Part shown: positions 54,942 to 64,000 of the stretch, one piece after another
Layout: each line of letters starts with the position of its first letter
How positions within the stretch are numbered: the first letter of the stretch is position 1
From: Davidsoniella eucalypti
Lineage: Eukaryota > Ascomycota > Sordariomycetes > Microascales > Ceratocystidaceae
Direction: 5' to 3'
Assembly (NCBI GenBank): GCA_004009845.1
Contig: RMBW01000134.1
Coordinates: 1 to 64,000, forward strand
DNA length: 64,000 nucleotides
Position numbers and translations under genes: made by a program
The notes under the pieces: model-generated
What the model was told of the DNA's origin: nothing
The model's database searches: none
What the model saw: only the letters and a program-made list of their open reading frames with translations

Positions 54942-56577
54942 GGCGTCTATTTTCCAATGGATCAGTCGGGTAGGATGGAATGTGAAAGTCGCTGCAAGTT
55001 CGTCCAGCTCTTTTTTTGGTTTTTAGATCAGATAAGCAACGAGGCAGGAACGATCTCGGTCGGATGAATTCTTCAGACGAGGATTCTCTCAATGCGATGC
55101 AAAGAGAAGATCACGACTTTCGATCGGAGATTTTTTTTTTTCGTGGCGTTCTTGGTATATATATCCAACGAAGTGGAAAAAAACTCAAATAAAGAATACC
55201 TCGATCAATGTCGAAAAAAGACAAATTGGAAAGGAAAAAAAAAGAAAAGATGAACGAAGGGTTGGTCCTGCATATGCAATGTATATGAGGGAACGGGCCT
55301 GCCAAGGACTCGGCGGGTAGTTGCTCTTTTGTGGACTATGCCGCAAGCCTAATTCGAATACGGAAAGAAGCCCACGAAGAGTTATATGTACTAGTATCAA
55401 GGTAAATTACCAGATATTGGTACTTCCAGCGAGATATCTGTGCGCCGCGGACCAATATCAATTAACTGTTATTATATCTCATTGAGATGATGATTAGTCG
55501 CGCGTGTATGTCTTATTTTTTTGGTCTCTTCTTTGCTATGCACCTTCAATTCTTTTTTTCTTCTTGTTTGGATATTCAGAACGTTAGAGCTCGTTGCTGG
55601 CCAACCACCGCCTTTTTTGCGTATCTTTTCTCATTGCTTCTTTTCCTTCACATGTGCTCAAAGCTGATTCAACTCCATGTACCCTCGCGTAAGGCAACAA
55701 GTACCTCTTAAACACAAAATGGGACACTATATGAGTCAACAGGGCATTGTATCGTCTATCTGCTAGACAGTTACTTTTCACCTCAGACGCGCGGTACTTT
55801 AAAGCTTGCTCTGTATTGTTTCACTAGCGGCAGAGTCAAATGTTTGGGCTCTCGGGCCTTTCTTTTCTTTTTTTTTCTTTTTACGTATTGTGAAATGAAA
55901 AGAATAAGAACGAGAAAGATAAATCTGCTGTCTCTCTCGTTTTCCGTTGTTTCACTCCACACCAACCTCGCTAATTTTATGCAGGATCGGCAGCATAAGA
56001 AGCTAGAAAAAGCTTGGATCTTTTACTAGAGCTTATCGCATATTCGATTTTGATTGGCAGAGAGCTCTGGCTTAAATCTAGATACAGAAAAAGAAAAGAA
56101 TCTTAGCAAAAAGTCTGGCATAGCGGCACAGGTGATGAGCAATCTTATTGGCTTGGGCGGCGAAGCAAAGGAGAGGAAGACAAACAATACATGAAGAAGA
56201 GAAAACAAAAGGGCTAGCTTTGGTATTTCGCCTAATGTCTTGACTATTCTTGTTCTCGCGCTTATTTGTAGTTGCCTTTCAAGCCATGCCATACGTCACG
56301 CCACCACTCGAGGAACCAAAGCCCCCCTCATGTTTATAGTTAGACAGGCTCTTTTGTTTGCATTTCTTGTTGCAGAAACAAACCATGGTTTATACAGTTG
56401 GATAAATCCAGTCGAGTAGTAATCACACATCTGGATGTCGTGGAACTGTGCTATATTAGACAAATAAGGGAAAATAACAACGTAATTATGACTGGTTAGT
56501 TGTAATGACCAGTTAATTCAAACAAAAAGAACCTAACTCCGGTAACACCAATCCACCTATACCAAGGTTCCAAACCC
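54942..56577. other. Intergenic, no gene seen
   Basis: About 1.6 kb between the start of the MARVEL-like gene and the 3' end of the large Q/S-rich gene, both on the minus strand. AT-rich with T-runs. Short open frames here are low complexity. The part next to 54942 should contain the MARVEL-like promoter. Confidence 0.45.
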
Positions 56578-59500
56578 TCACGGCTCGTGATCATCAATCA
56601 CATTGAGGGCATCAAAGTCTCGTATAATGGTGCCGTTTGCACTAACAGTAGTATGAAAGCTACCAGTATTACTCTTCGTCTCCAAGAAGTCATCTACGCT
56701 TAAGAATCCCGCTCCAGTCATGACGCAAGCCGGCAACGGTGGCAGCGGCGCCAGTTTGGGCGGCAAAGCTGCCAGCATCGTCGGACCATTAGCGACCGAA
56801 GCAGACGAGATGCTGCTGCGTGCGTAGGCACTGCCGGCATCTGACCACATCGTACGACGCAGTGAAGAGACAGAGCTTCCGCCGTATTCGGACTGCGGCG
56901 ACATGGTAGCGTCATGCTCGGGGCTTGAAGCGGCAGCTGCAGTAGCTGGTGAAGCTGCAGTGGTGGTCGAGACACTAATGGCAATACCTCGAGGACCAAA
57001 GGTCGCGGCACTACGGAGAGAGGCGCCGGTACGGCTAGAAGAGCCGAGATTCTCGCGGGAACGCATGCGGTTCATAGCTTGACGGTTGTTCTGTTGCATA
57101 GGCGGCGGCGGCGGCGGGAAGCGGTTGTTATTCATAGAAGGCTCGTTGTCGCCGCCCATAGTGCTGGCGCTAGCGCCAAAGGCCAAGCTACTGACAGTTG
57201 AGTGAGCTGAGCGGCTGCCAGAGGGCATCGCCCGGCCACCAGTCTCGCCCGTCTGTGAAAACTGGAAGCCCTCGTTTCCACCATTGGTGCCAGCATGCCG
57301 CGAGTTCCCACCACGGCGACTAGTGCCTAGAGGAGACGTACGACCAGACCCGTCTGAGTCGATAGCGCCCTGACTACTAGGCCAAGTCTGCAGAACAGCC
57401 CAGCAGTAGGAGAGTTCATGGCTAGCTTCATCGGGTGATGGTCCATCGGCAGACATATTAGTAGCTGAGTTCCACGGCGGCATCTTGGCGCCTTTGAGTC
57501 TAGGTGATAAGTGATATGGCACCGAAGCCACATGACGCACCCACGGCGAGTCGACCGAGACACTGGCTAGTGTCTGTAAGACGCCGTAGATGAGAACCCA
57601 ACGGCCACGTCGGGCCATGGCTGGGTCGACAGAGCCAATGTGGTCGCCGCGCTCAAACTTGACAAAAGCGTCGACGAGGTCAGATTGGGCAAAGTCAGAC
57701 CCAAGCAGACTGATGTTTGTGCTCTCCGTGTAGGCTAGTTGTGCGCGACGCTCTAGATTGCCACCAACGCGCCCCGAAGCTGTCTGGCCCGAGCCGCTTC
57801 CCGATGCCGCTAGAGAAGCAGCTGCTGGCCGCTTTGAGGATTTGAACATACCACCGCTACTGTTGTTGTTGTTACTGCTGCTGTTGCTTTGACCAGTCAC
57901 GGCTGTGGATATAGGCTCGATAGACTCCGGTACTAATGGGTACGGGTGGGGGATATGCGGGAAGCGCTGTTTGTTGTCAAAGTCGACTAGCAAGTCTGTC
58001 ATGGGCAAGCCGGCTTCGTCGGCGTCGAAGCCCTTATTGCCTGTCTGTGACACCATCAGCCACTTGCGTGTGGCGCGCATCTCCGACCCATGCCAGATGA
58101 TATCACGGTTGACCAAGTAATCATACAGCGCGCCAAAGTCTCGTTGTAGCGCCTGTGCGACGGTGCGCGTCAGCCACATCTCGTCGTCGTCATCGCGCCA
58201 TGATATCTCTGCTGCGGCTTCGGCGTTCTCGGTTGCTCTTGCTGGCGGCCAGCGGCCGTACATTTGTGTGTAGTGGTCTAGTAAAAACCGTTGAAGACGC
58301 TCAAATGCCCCGTGGGCTGGTGTTCCGTGGCTTCTGGCTGGCCACATATCGGCATAGCTAAATTCAGCCAACCGCTCTTCAGCCGATTGAACACGCACCT
58401 GTGTCTCTAGAGACGCACGGTCGAGAAGTGCCCGCGATATCTGCGACATCACGCGGTAGTCCGTCGTCAGCTCTAGTTGGCGGCCATACATTCCGGCGCA
58501 GTGCACAAAGCTCTCCTTCCAACCCTCATCCCAGCGTACTTCAATGGCCTCGGACCATGCGAGCAAGCTAACTGCCGACTCTGGATCACTGCGCACATCG
58601 TCTAAGCCACGGCCTTGCAGATAGTCGATTATAGTACCGACGTTGTCCGTATCGGCTGGCATATACGACTCGAGGCGTGCCAGAAGGTCGGTTAGGGTTT
58701 GGTGCAACGATAACCCTACTAGAGAGGCATGATAGAGCATGGCAAAGACGTTGCGTGTCGTGATGTTGTGGCGCATTTGGTCCAAAACACTCATGCTTGA
58801 TGGAGTGGCAAAGTACATTTCATAGGATATCTGCCCATCGGCTTCAGCCAGGCTTGTGTCTTCCGATCCCGGCGGCGTAGGCTGTCCTCCGCGATATGTA
58901 GCGCCGGGTCTCCGGGCTCCCATAGGTGACGGTGGCTCCCGGCTGAACTCTTCCTCGGTCGAGCCCTCACGTAGCAGGGTTAACAAGAAGCGCGACTCGG
59001 TAGCCTCGATTATATGCGACGACAGACGGAACGACGGGTGAGCACGACTAGCCTGGTTGCGGCTGCCGAGATATACAAAGACGTCGCCGTTGGGATCCCA
59101 CAGCTCGGGATCCTTGCGTAGCTTGTTCCAGCGTTGGACAGGGCGGCCGAAGCCAATCCAACGCTTGATAGATGGCAGAGGGCTTGCAGCGCTACTGTTG
59201 AGCGGCTGGGTAGTTCCAGCGTGCTTGTGATTAGGAGCGTTTGGTGCGCCTGGACCGGTCGACGGATCCCACATCTCAGCTGGCCCGTGCATCTTCTTTC
59301 CGTGTTGCCCGTAGCTCTGCTGTTGCTGAAGGCGGCCGGTGATGCTCTCGGGACTGTATGGATACGTATCGGAGCCCATAGGCAGCATCTGTTGTTGCTG
59401 ATGATGAGGCGAGGCATACATGTTCTGCTGCTGCTGCTGTTGCTGATTCTGGCCCTGCTGGCGGTGTCCGCTGCGCACTGTTGCTGCGCTCTCTGATCGC

Positions 59501-60087
59501 AGTTCGGGAGATCGCATGCCACTGGCGTTGTCGTGCTGCGCCTTGCTACGGAACGCAAACGTCTTGGCCAGGCCACGGCGAACATCTTCGGACTTGCGGT
59601 CCAACATGCTGCGCAGGCCACTCTTCTCGATGCCGGAAACTTCGTCTGTTCGCACAGTCGGACGCCGTGCGCGCGCATAGCCAAACTCATCGGCTGCGTA
59701 GCGGTAGTCTTCGCTGCTGCCGCTAGCGCTATGGGTGGACGGCGGACGAGCTGGTCTTGGAGCACTGTTGTGTAGATGGTGAGGCTGTGGCTGCTGATAG
59801 TACTGCGAGCCCTGGCGCTGGCTCTGGTTGTACATCATTTGCTGTTGCTGCGGCTGTTGTTGTTGCTGTTGCTGTTCAGATACGTGGGCCGAGTCGCTAA
59901 ACCTGAGGAACCGAGCATTTGTAGTGCCTATCCCGGTACCAACTGGATTTTGTGGCACGGGGAAGTCGCTAAACATGACATCGTCGGGATCGAGAGACGA
60001 ACTAGTGGCTGCGCGGCCCTGACTCGAGCCGGACTTGTCCTTCGTCTGTGTGATTTTCTTGCGCACATAGGCGCTGCGACCTGACAT
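56578..60087 (-). CDS. Large Gln/Ser-rich protein with a conserved central domain (possibly DUF8004)
   Basis: Single exon, 1169 aa from the ATG at 60087 (MSGRSAYVRKKITQTKDKSG); an upstream ATG would add a hydrophobic stretch that looks like leader translation. The N-terminal third is disordered, with several poly-Gln tracts and Gln/His/Tyr-rich runs. A folded domain begins near residue 315 (IKRWIGFGRPVQRWNKLRKD; PELWDPNGDVFVYLG) and continues through SFRLSSHIIEATESRFLLTL and the block ISYEMYFATPSSMSVLDQMR. It goes on with HNITTRNVFAMLYHASLVGL and later RDFGALYDYLVNRDIIWHG, ending near residue 880 (MARRGRWVLIYGVLQTLASV). This organisation matches a widespread Pezizomycotina family of unknown function; I believe it is annotated as DUF8004 but cannot confirm that here. 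The C-terminal 250 residues are Ser/Gly/Pro-rich. No membrane helix or catalytic motif is visible. Function unknown. Confidence 0.85.
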   Translation of the reverse strand: MSGRSAYVRKKITQTKDKSGSSQGRAATSSSLDPDDVMFSDFPVPQNPVGTGIGTTNARFLRFSDSAHVSEQQQQQQQPQQQQMMYNQSQRQGSQYYQQPQPHHLHNSAPRPARPPSTHSASGSSEDYRYAADEFGYARARRPTVRTDEVSGIEKSGLRSMLDRKSEDVRRGLAKTFAFRSKAQHDNASGMRSPELRSESAATVRSGHRQQGQNQQQQQQQNMYASPHHQQQQMLPMGSDTYPYSPESITGRLQQQQSYGQHGKKMHGPAEMWDPSTGPGAPNAPNHKHAGTTQPLNSSAASPLPSIKRWIGFGRPVQRWNKLRKDPELWDPNGDVFVYLGSRNQASRAHPSFRLSSHIIEATESRFLLTLLREGSTEEEFSREPPSPMGARRPGATYRGGQPTPPGSEDTSLAEADGQISYEMYFATPSSMSVLDQMRHNITTRNVFAMLYHASLVGLSLHQTLTDLLARLESYMPADTDNVGTIIDYLQGRGLDDVRSDPESAVSLLAWSEAIEVRWDEGWKESFVHCAGMYGRQLELTTDYRVMSQISRALLDRASLETQVRVQSAEERLAEFSYADMWPARSHGTPAHGAFERLQRFLLDHYTQMYGRWPPARATENAEAAAEISWRDDDDEMWLTRTVAQALQRDFGALYDYLVNRDIIWHGSEMRATRKWLMVSQTGNKGFDADEAGLPMTDLLVDFDNKQRFPHIPHPYPLVPESIEPISTAVTGQSNSSSNNNNSSGGMFKSSKRPAAASLAASGSGSGQTASGRVGGNLERRAQLAYTESTNISLLGSDFAQSDLVDAFVKFERGDHIGSVDPAMARRGRWVLIYGVLQTLASVSVDSPWVRHVASVPYHLSPRLKGAKMPPWNSATNMSADGPSPDEASHELSYCWAVLQTWPSSQGAIDSDGSGRTSPLGTSRRGGNSRHAGTNGGNEGFQFSQTGETGGRAMPSGSRSAHSTVSSLAFGASASTMGGDNEPSMNNNRFPPPPPPMQQNNRQAMNRMRSRENLGSSSRTGASLRSAATFGPRGIAISVSTTTAASPATAAAASSPEHDATMSPQSEYGGSSVSSLRRTMWSDAGSAYARSSISSASVANGPTMLAALPPKLAPLPPLPACVMTGAGFLSVDDFLETKSNTGSFHTTVSANGTIIRDFDALNVIDDHEP

Positions 60088-63000
60088 GGTGAAGAAGACG
60101 GAGAAGTATAGGAAGAAAAGAAGCAAATATCCTCTATAGAGGCTTGGGTCGTTCAAAGTGTGCCTTCTCTGGGCCGTGTAACTTGAGCAAACCGCCTGCA
60201 AAAGTGACTAGAAAGGCTTCTCTTGTCTTATCGTGATGTCAGACAGATACTCGGCATGATAGATGAAGCCGAGTGGTGCTTCTGTAGTCGTGGTTCGCTA
60301 GTTTCCCTTCAGCGTAGTTTGGATAACGTAACAAGAGCGTGAACAATAAGGTCCGGCCTAGATCGGCAAAAATACAGACGAACAAAGAAAACAAAGCGAG
60401 GCTCTGGCTTGTCAAAGTTGAAAGCGGTAATAATATGACAAAGAGAAACTGGGTTTAAAGTGGCCGAGAATTTGACGGCGAAAGACTTGGAAACTCCAGG
60501 CTGGAAAGATGTATGAATGTGTTTTCTCGATATGTGAAAAGAAAAGAAAGAAGGGAAAATGAGGAGAGAAACCGGCGGCCTAATGCAGTACAAAGAGCCG
60601 AGTTACAAAGAAAATAAGAGAAGGGAAAAGGCCCCCAAAAAAGAACGGCTTGCGTGATTGGTTTGCCAAAATAAATAAACCGGATGTTCAACCCAAAAAA
60701 CGAAATAGCCTATTTGGTATCAGGGCGATTTGGCATGTTGACAAAGTGCTGCAGACTTGGGTCTGTTGTTTTCTTGGCAAAAGCTTGTGCAAAGGCTCTT
60801 TATATATCACAAGTCCAGGGCGGTATCACGACTTTCAAGGCCAACGAAGCATCAATGTCAAGGCACAAGCCTTTGCTCTCGTACTACGCTTCCCTTGATG
60901 CGAAGATCGCAAACAGGTTTGTATGGGAGAGGACAACAGGAAAAGCCAGGGACAGGAAAAAACGACAAAACGAAGAAGCCATCTTCACCCCCCTCTTCTT
61001 TATCTTCTTCTTCCTCTCTGGCTTTACAGATCCCAGCTGTGAATGCGCAAATGCCTTGTCGCCCGTAAAACCTGCGCCCGCAACAGCCTGCAAGGAGAGG
61101 CGAGCTTAAACTAGCTATAGCAGAGCAACTGTGATTGTAATAGCCGGCTGGAGAGAAAATCCCCCCATCTTTGAGATTTCTGTTATGCGCTGATGATGAT
61201 GTGCCTTCAGAGACATACAGGGCTGAGAAATCAGGAAGTCAGCATCAAGTTCAGTGAGTTTTTGTCTTGCCCAGTCAGTCTCATCAAAATACCAACAGAG
61301 TATAACTAACCTAATATGCATCATCCCACTCACTTCATATCTCAGTTACTCGCTCGTGATTGCTCGCATATCCGCTCGCCAGCCCATTGGATCGCCGCTG
61401 CTGATTAAAGCCATTGCGTTACGCCAGCCAGTCAGCGCCTTGTCTCTGTCTTTTGACGTCTTTTCTCGCTGTAACGAGCGTTGCAGTCCCTCTTTTTACC
61501 TCTTCCATGGCCTGGCGTTGCACTGGGCCCAGCAATTGCTACCCTGGGCCCTGCTCCAGATTCCTTCGCGGCCATATGGCACCATGAATGCAGGTTCTAG
61601 TGGACAGCAGGTCTTTTTCATTATGGGCGTTATATTTTGGGAATGCAGTATTTAACACAAAAGAACCGCATTCTCCGTGAGCTAGGCCTATACTCTGGAC
61701 ATGGTGAGCCGCGTTGGCTCGATAACAGCTTCTATCATAGCGAGCTGGGATCTTGCTCTACGTAATACTTCATGATCTGTCACCGAGTCTGTCATCTTCC
61801 ACGCCTTTTCTACCGATAGTGATAATGGGCATAGCAGGTCTCGAATCCCAGATATGACATACAGATACAACAAGCTCTGATGACCTTCCGTCCCTGAAAA
61901 GCGGCGGTCGAAGAGTTCGTTCCTACTCTTCCTCCAAAAAAGCAAAATATAACGAAACGAACGTCACGAAACGCCCGGCAAACATACAGGAGTAAAAACG
62001 ACTAGCCATGTCCTATTCCCTTTTCCGTTGCTTCACGGCAAAATCAAGAGGTCTGTTCTTTCTCATGTCCCACAGACCTCTTCCGCTGCTGTCGAATTCA
62101 ACGTACATAAAGCACTAAAGCAAGAAATACGCCCGGCGATAAACACGAAGCAGACAAGCGAACAAGATCCTAGGGCAAAAAAGGCAAAGAGGACTGGGGT
62201 TGTCTTTGTTCTTTTTACAAGTACATGTCACTATTAGTTTTTTGAAACCGGGAGTCCTCCTTTGTTGCTACTGATAACTTGATCTCGGATGAAATTCCCC
62301 AAACTTGGAATTAACAAAATTCTTTTGCCTTTGGACAGTATTTCTTTTCTTTTCTTTTTTTTTCTTTTTCTTTTTCTTTTTCTTTTTCTTTTTTACCTCA
62401 ACATTCTCTTGCTCCTTTTCTAATATAAAAGATATAGCCCGAGAAACCTACACATCAGACCATAACAACCAACTCGTACTAGATGGCAGTCCAAGTTACT
62501 ACATATAGTGGTTTACAGATATACAAGTTGCCTAGAATACATATAGACCATCTTTTCTTTGACGCTGGTTCTAGTTCTTGGTTTTTAGGCTCGTGCCCTC
62601 TGACAAGGGATGCCTGATGGACGGAACGCCAACAAACAACCCGAAAAGAAGGGAAGAAAGCAAGGATAAAGTACTACCCCGATCATGTGTAGACCCTAAG
62701 TGACCCTGGGGCATTTGATGGATCTTGCTTGCAATTACTATCTGTTGTCAAAACTCATTCAACCAAGTGAAAGTGAGCGAGCTCTCGAAGTCTCATATCG
62801 TTATCCAACTAGTTACCCCTTTCATCTCCTCGTCCCGTTCTAGCCACCATGTATGGCCCGTCACCAAAGTCTCGTGAAGTAGCATTAGCACTGCTTCGAG
62901 CCAAGCGTTGCATCGTATCCGTAGTGCCAAACAAAGAAACCGAGACCTTGGAAGGCTGTCCCAACCTTGATGTTACACTCGCTCAACGCAAGTAGAGAAA

Positions 63001-63555
63001 GAAAGGGTTGGTAATATCAGGTGGTATCTAACCGTACGCCAGACTCGGCGTTACTATATATTTGACAAGGACGACATCATGCTCGATAGTATATGTAGGC
63101 TTCTACGAATGATGCTTATACTTAAGACCGGAGACAAAGCACGATAATAATGCACCAATTGCTGTCCCTGAGACATCTACAGCTACCAATATATTATAGT
63201 GAATCACAAAGCCTTTTCTTTCCCTAGATCTAGACCAGGAACAAGAAACAGGACTCCGTTCTCAATCAACTACCTCCCTATGTCATTATACATAGTACAA
63301 TTGTTGTATTGCTCAGGCTTGATGCAAGCTCCCTTCTTTGAGTATCTTTAGTGACGATGTTACATAGTATGTTTTTGATCACTCAAATAGGCATTCTGGC
63401 TCTTTACATGTTCCCTGGCCATCTAGGATGTAAATCTTTCTTTCTTTTTCTTGTTGATCCATTCCTCCCTTGACTTGTCGACCAAAGTTGACAATTACTC
63501 GACAACGAGATATAGGACTGAAGATAAAAAAGGTTAGCAAAAAGTTCAAAAAAGA
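60088..63555. other. Intergenic, no gene seen
   Basis: About 3.5 kb. The first part holds the promoter of the large Q/S-rich gene. Open frames at 60684-61109 and 61254-61655 (141 and 133 codons) are the longest but show no motif, codon bias or splice partner. A C/T microsatellite lies at 62341-62394. Nothing else recognised. Confidence 0.5.
62341..62394 (+). repeat. TTTTTC microsatellite
   Basis: A pyrimidine tract made of T-runs interrupted by single C. The last half is a regular 6-bp unit (TTTTTC) repeated about five times. Confidence 0.85.
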
Positions 63556-63674
63556 ACATACAACACCCGGTATTCCCACGTGGTCACCCACCGTAGTACT
63601 GATCGGGCGCTTGATAGTTTAACTAGGGGAGAGCGGACGGGATCCCGTGCTTTTTATCAGCTATGGTCGTATGT
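63556..63674 (-). rRNA. 5S ribosomal RNA
   Basis: The minus strand reads ACATACGACCATAG at the 5' end and GTTGTATGT at the 3' end, which pair to form helix I. The conserved fungal 5S segments are present: GGGATCCCGTCCGCTCTCCC in loop B/helix III and GGTGGGTGACCAC in the C-box region. GCTGATA near position 14 pairs with TATCAAGC near position 59 as helix II. Length is about 119 nt. A run of T residues follows the 3' end (63553-63548), a Pol III terminator. Dispersed single 5S genes are usual in Pezizomycotina. Helices I and II are intact, so this is probably a functional copy and not a relic. Confidence 0.95.
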
Positions 63675-64000
63675 GACAATTTGCTGTTTCGAAGGCATTA
63701 TAACAGAGATTACTAGCCAGGGGTTTTCAGAGTGCATTATATTGAGCGAAGCACATAAGAACAAATGTCCAGTGATTTAGGTAGACGTTAAATATAATCA
63801 AATCAAGAACAAATGTCCGGTAACCAAACTGAAGCTATACAGTCTTAGTGATTCAGGTGGGCATGGAATATCGTCTAGTCAAACCAAGACGTTGTTGGAA
63901 AGATGGCATTAGCCGACTTCTTCGGTGCAGAGCATGCCATAGTCTGACTACGAGATGATAGGGAGTTGGATATTAGATACTAAAAATCTATGACACAACT
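63675..64000. other. Upstream flank of the 5S gene, no gene seen
   Basis: 326 bp at the window edge. An imperfect 20-bp motif occurs twice (AAGAACAAATGTCC at about 63758 and 63807). No coding frame supported. Confidence 0.45.

Noticed and set aside
60088..60201. Hydrophobic N-terminal extension of the large Q/S-rich protein
   Set aside because: The upstream frame translates a leader-like T-rich sequence; the ATG at 60087 gives a hydrophilic start consistent with a soluble protein.
61180..61260. Possible box C/D snoRNA (GATGATGATG ... CTGA)
   Set aside because: The C-to-D spacing and lack of a terminal stem do not fit; a short match expected by chance.
60684..61655. Two frames of 141 and 133 codons
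   Set aside because: No conserved motif, no intron partners, and amino-acid composition like random AT-rich DNA. They could be real lineage-specific genes but cannot be supported.
1..64000. tRNA genes and CRISPR arrays
   Set aside because: I looked for GTTCRANNC B-box sequences with matching acceptor stems and for regularly spaced repeats on both strands and found none; a covariance-model scan could still reveal a divergent tRNA.

Overview
This window looks like nuclear DNA of a filamentous ascomycete (Pezizomycotina). The evidence is: genes with few, short GT-AG introns (12 inferred, 56-286 nt, nine with a CTAAC branch-site motif before the acceptor), a dispersed single 5S rRNA gene, T/C-rich leaders, and a Dal81/TamA-type Zn2Cys6 regulator. 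The species cannot be named from the sequence. Gene density is low: about 16 genes in 64 kb, with several 2-10 kb stretches in which I see no gene. Many apparent open frames begin at TTG or CTG, so the starts given here were moved to the first sensible ATG.

Layout. 0.8-3.6 kb: Ser/Pro-rich coiled-coil protein (+). 6.4-8.2 kb: DnaJ/DnaJ-X co-chaperone (+, 3 exons). 11.3-13.1 kb: squalene synthase ERG9 (+, 3 exons). 14.7-16.1 kb: secreted or vacuolar proteinase K-like subtilase (-, 2 exons). 16.1-25.9 kb: a stretch of nearly 10 kb with no recognisable gene. 25.9-27.5 kb: FAD-dependent DHCR24-like oxidoreductase (-). 29.7-31.7 kb: F-box-like protein (+). 32.2-33.7 kb: GPI mannosyltransferase I, GPI14/PIG-M (-, 3 exons), divergent from a translin/TRAX-family protein at 34.4-35.2 kb (+).

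35.8-38.4 kb is a scrambled accessory patch. It holds a GC-rich island, an orphan terminal exon on the minus strand, two near-identical direct repeats about 1.16 kb apart that resemble short LTR ends, and several short broken coding-like pieces. Next come a TamA/Dal81-type regulator (39.2-41.9 kb, +) and, in the same orientation, a stand-alone urea-carboxylase-type enzyme (42.5-46.3 kb, +). After another 3 kb gap come an Mpv17/PMP22 membrane protein (49.3-50.6 kb, +), the diphthamide subunit DPH2 (51.8-53.5 kb, +), a small MARVEL-like membrane protein with an Arg/Ser tail (54.1-54.9 kb, -), a large Q/S-rich protein (56.6-60.1 kb, -), and the 5S rRNA gene (63.6-63.7 kb, -).

How the genes relate. 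Most are unlinked housekeeping genes: sterol synthesis, GPI anchors, diphthamide, protein folding, RNA processing. The one pair with an obvious possible functional link is the nitrogen regulator and the urea-carboxylase-like gene, because Dal81 activates urea/allantoin catabolism in yeast. I found no CRISPR array, tRNA gene or intact transposon, and nothing I can defend as a wholly new system. The most unusual features are the 36.4-38.4 kb patch, the KDEL-ending squalene synthase and the regulator/urea-carboxylase pair.
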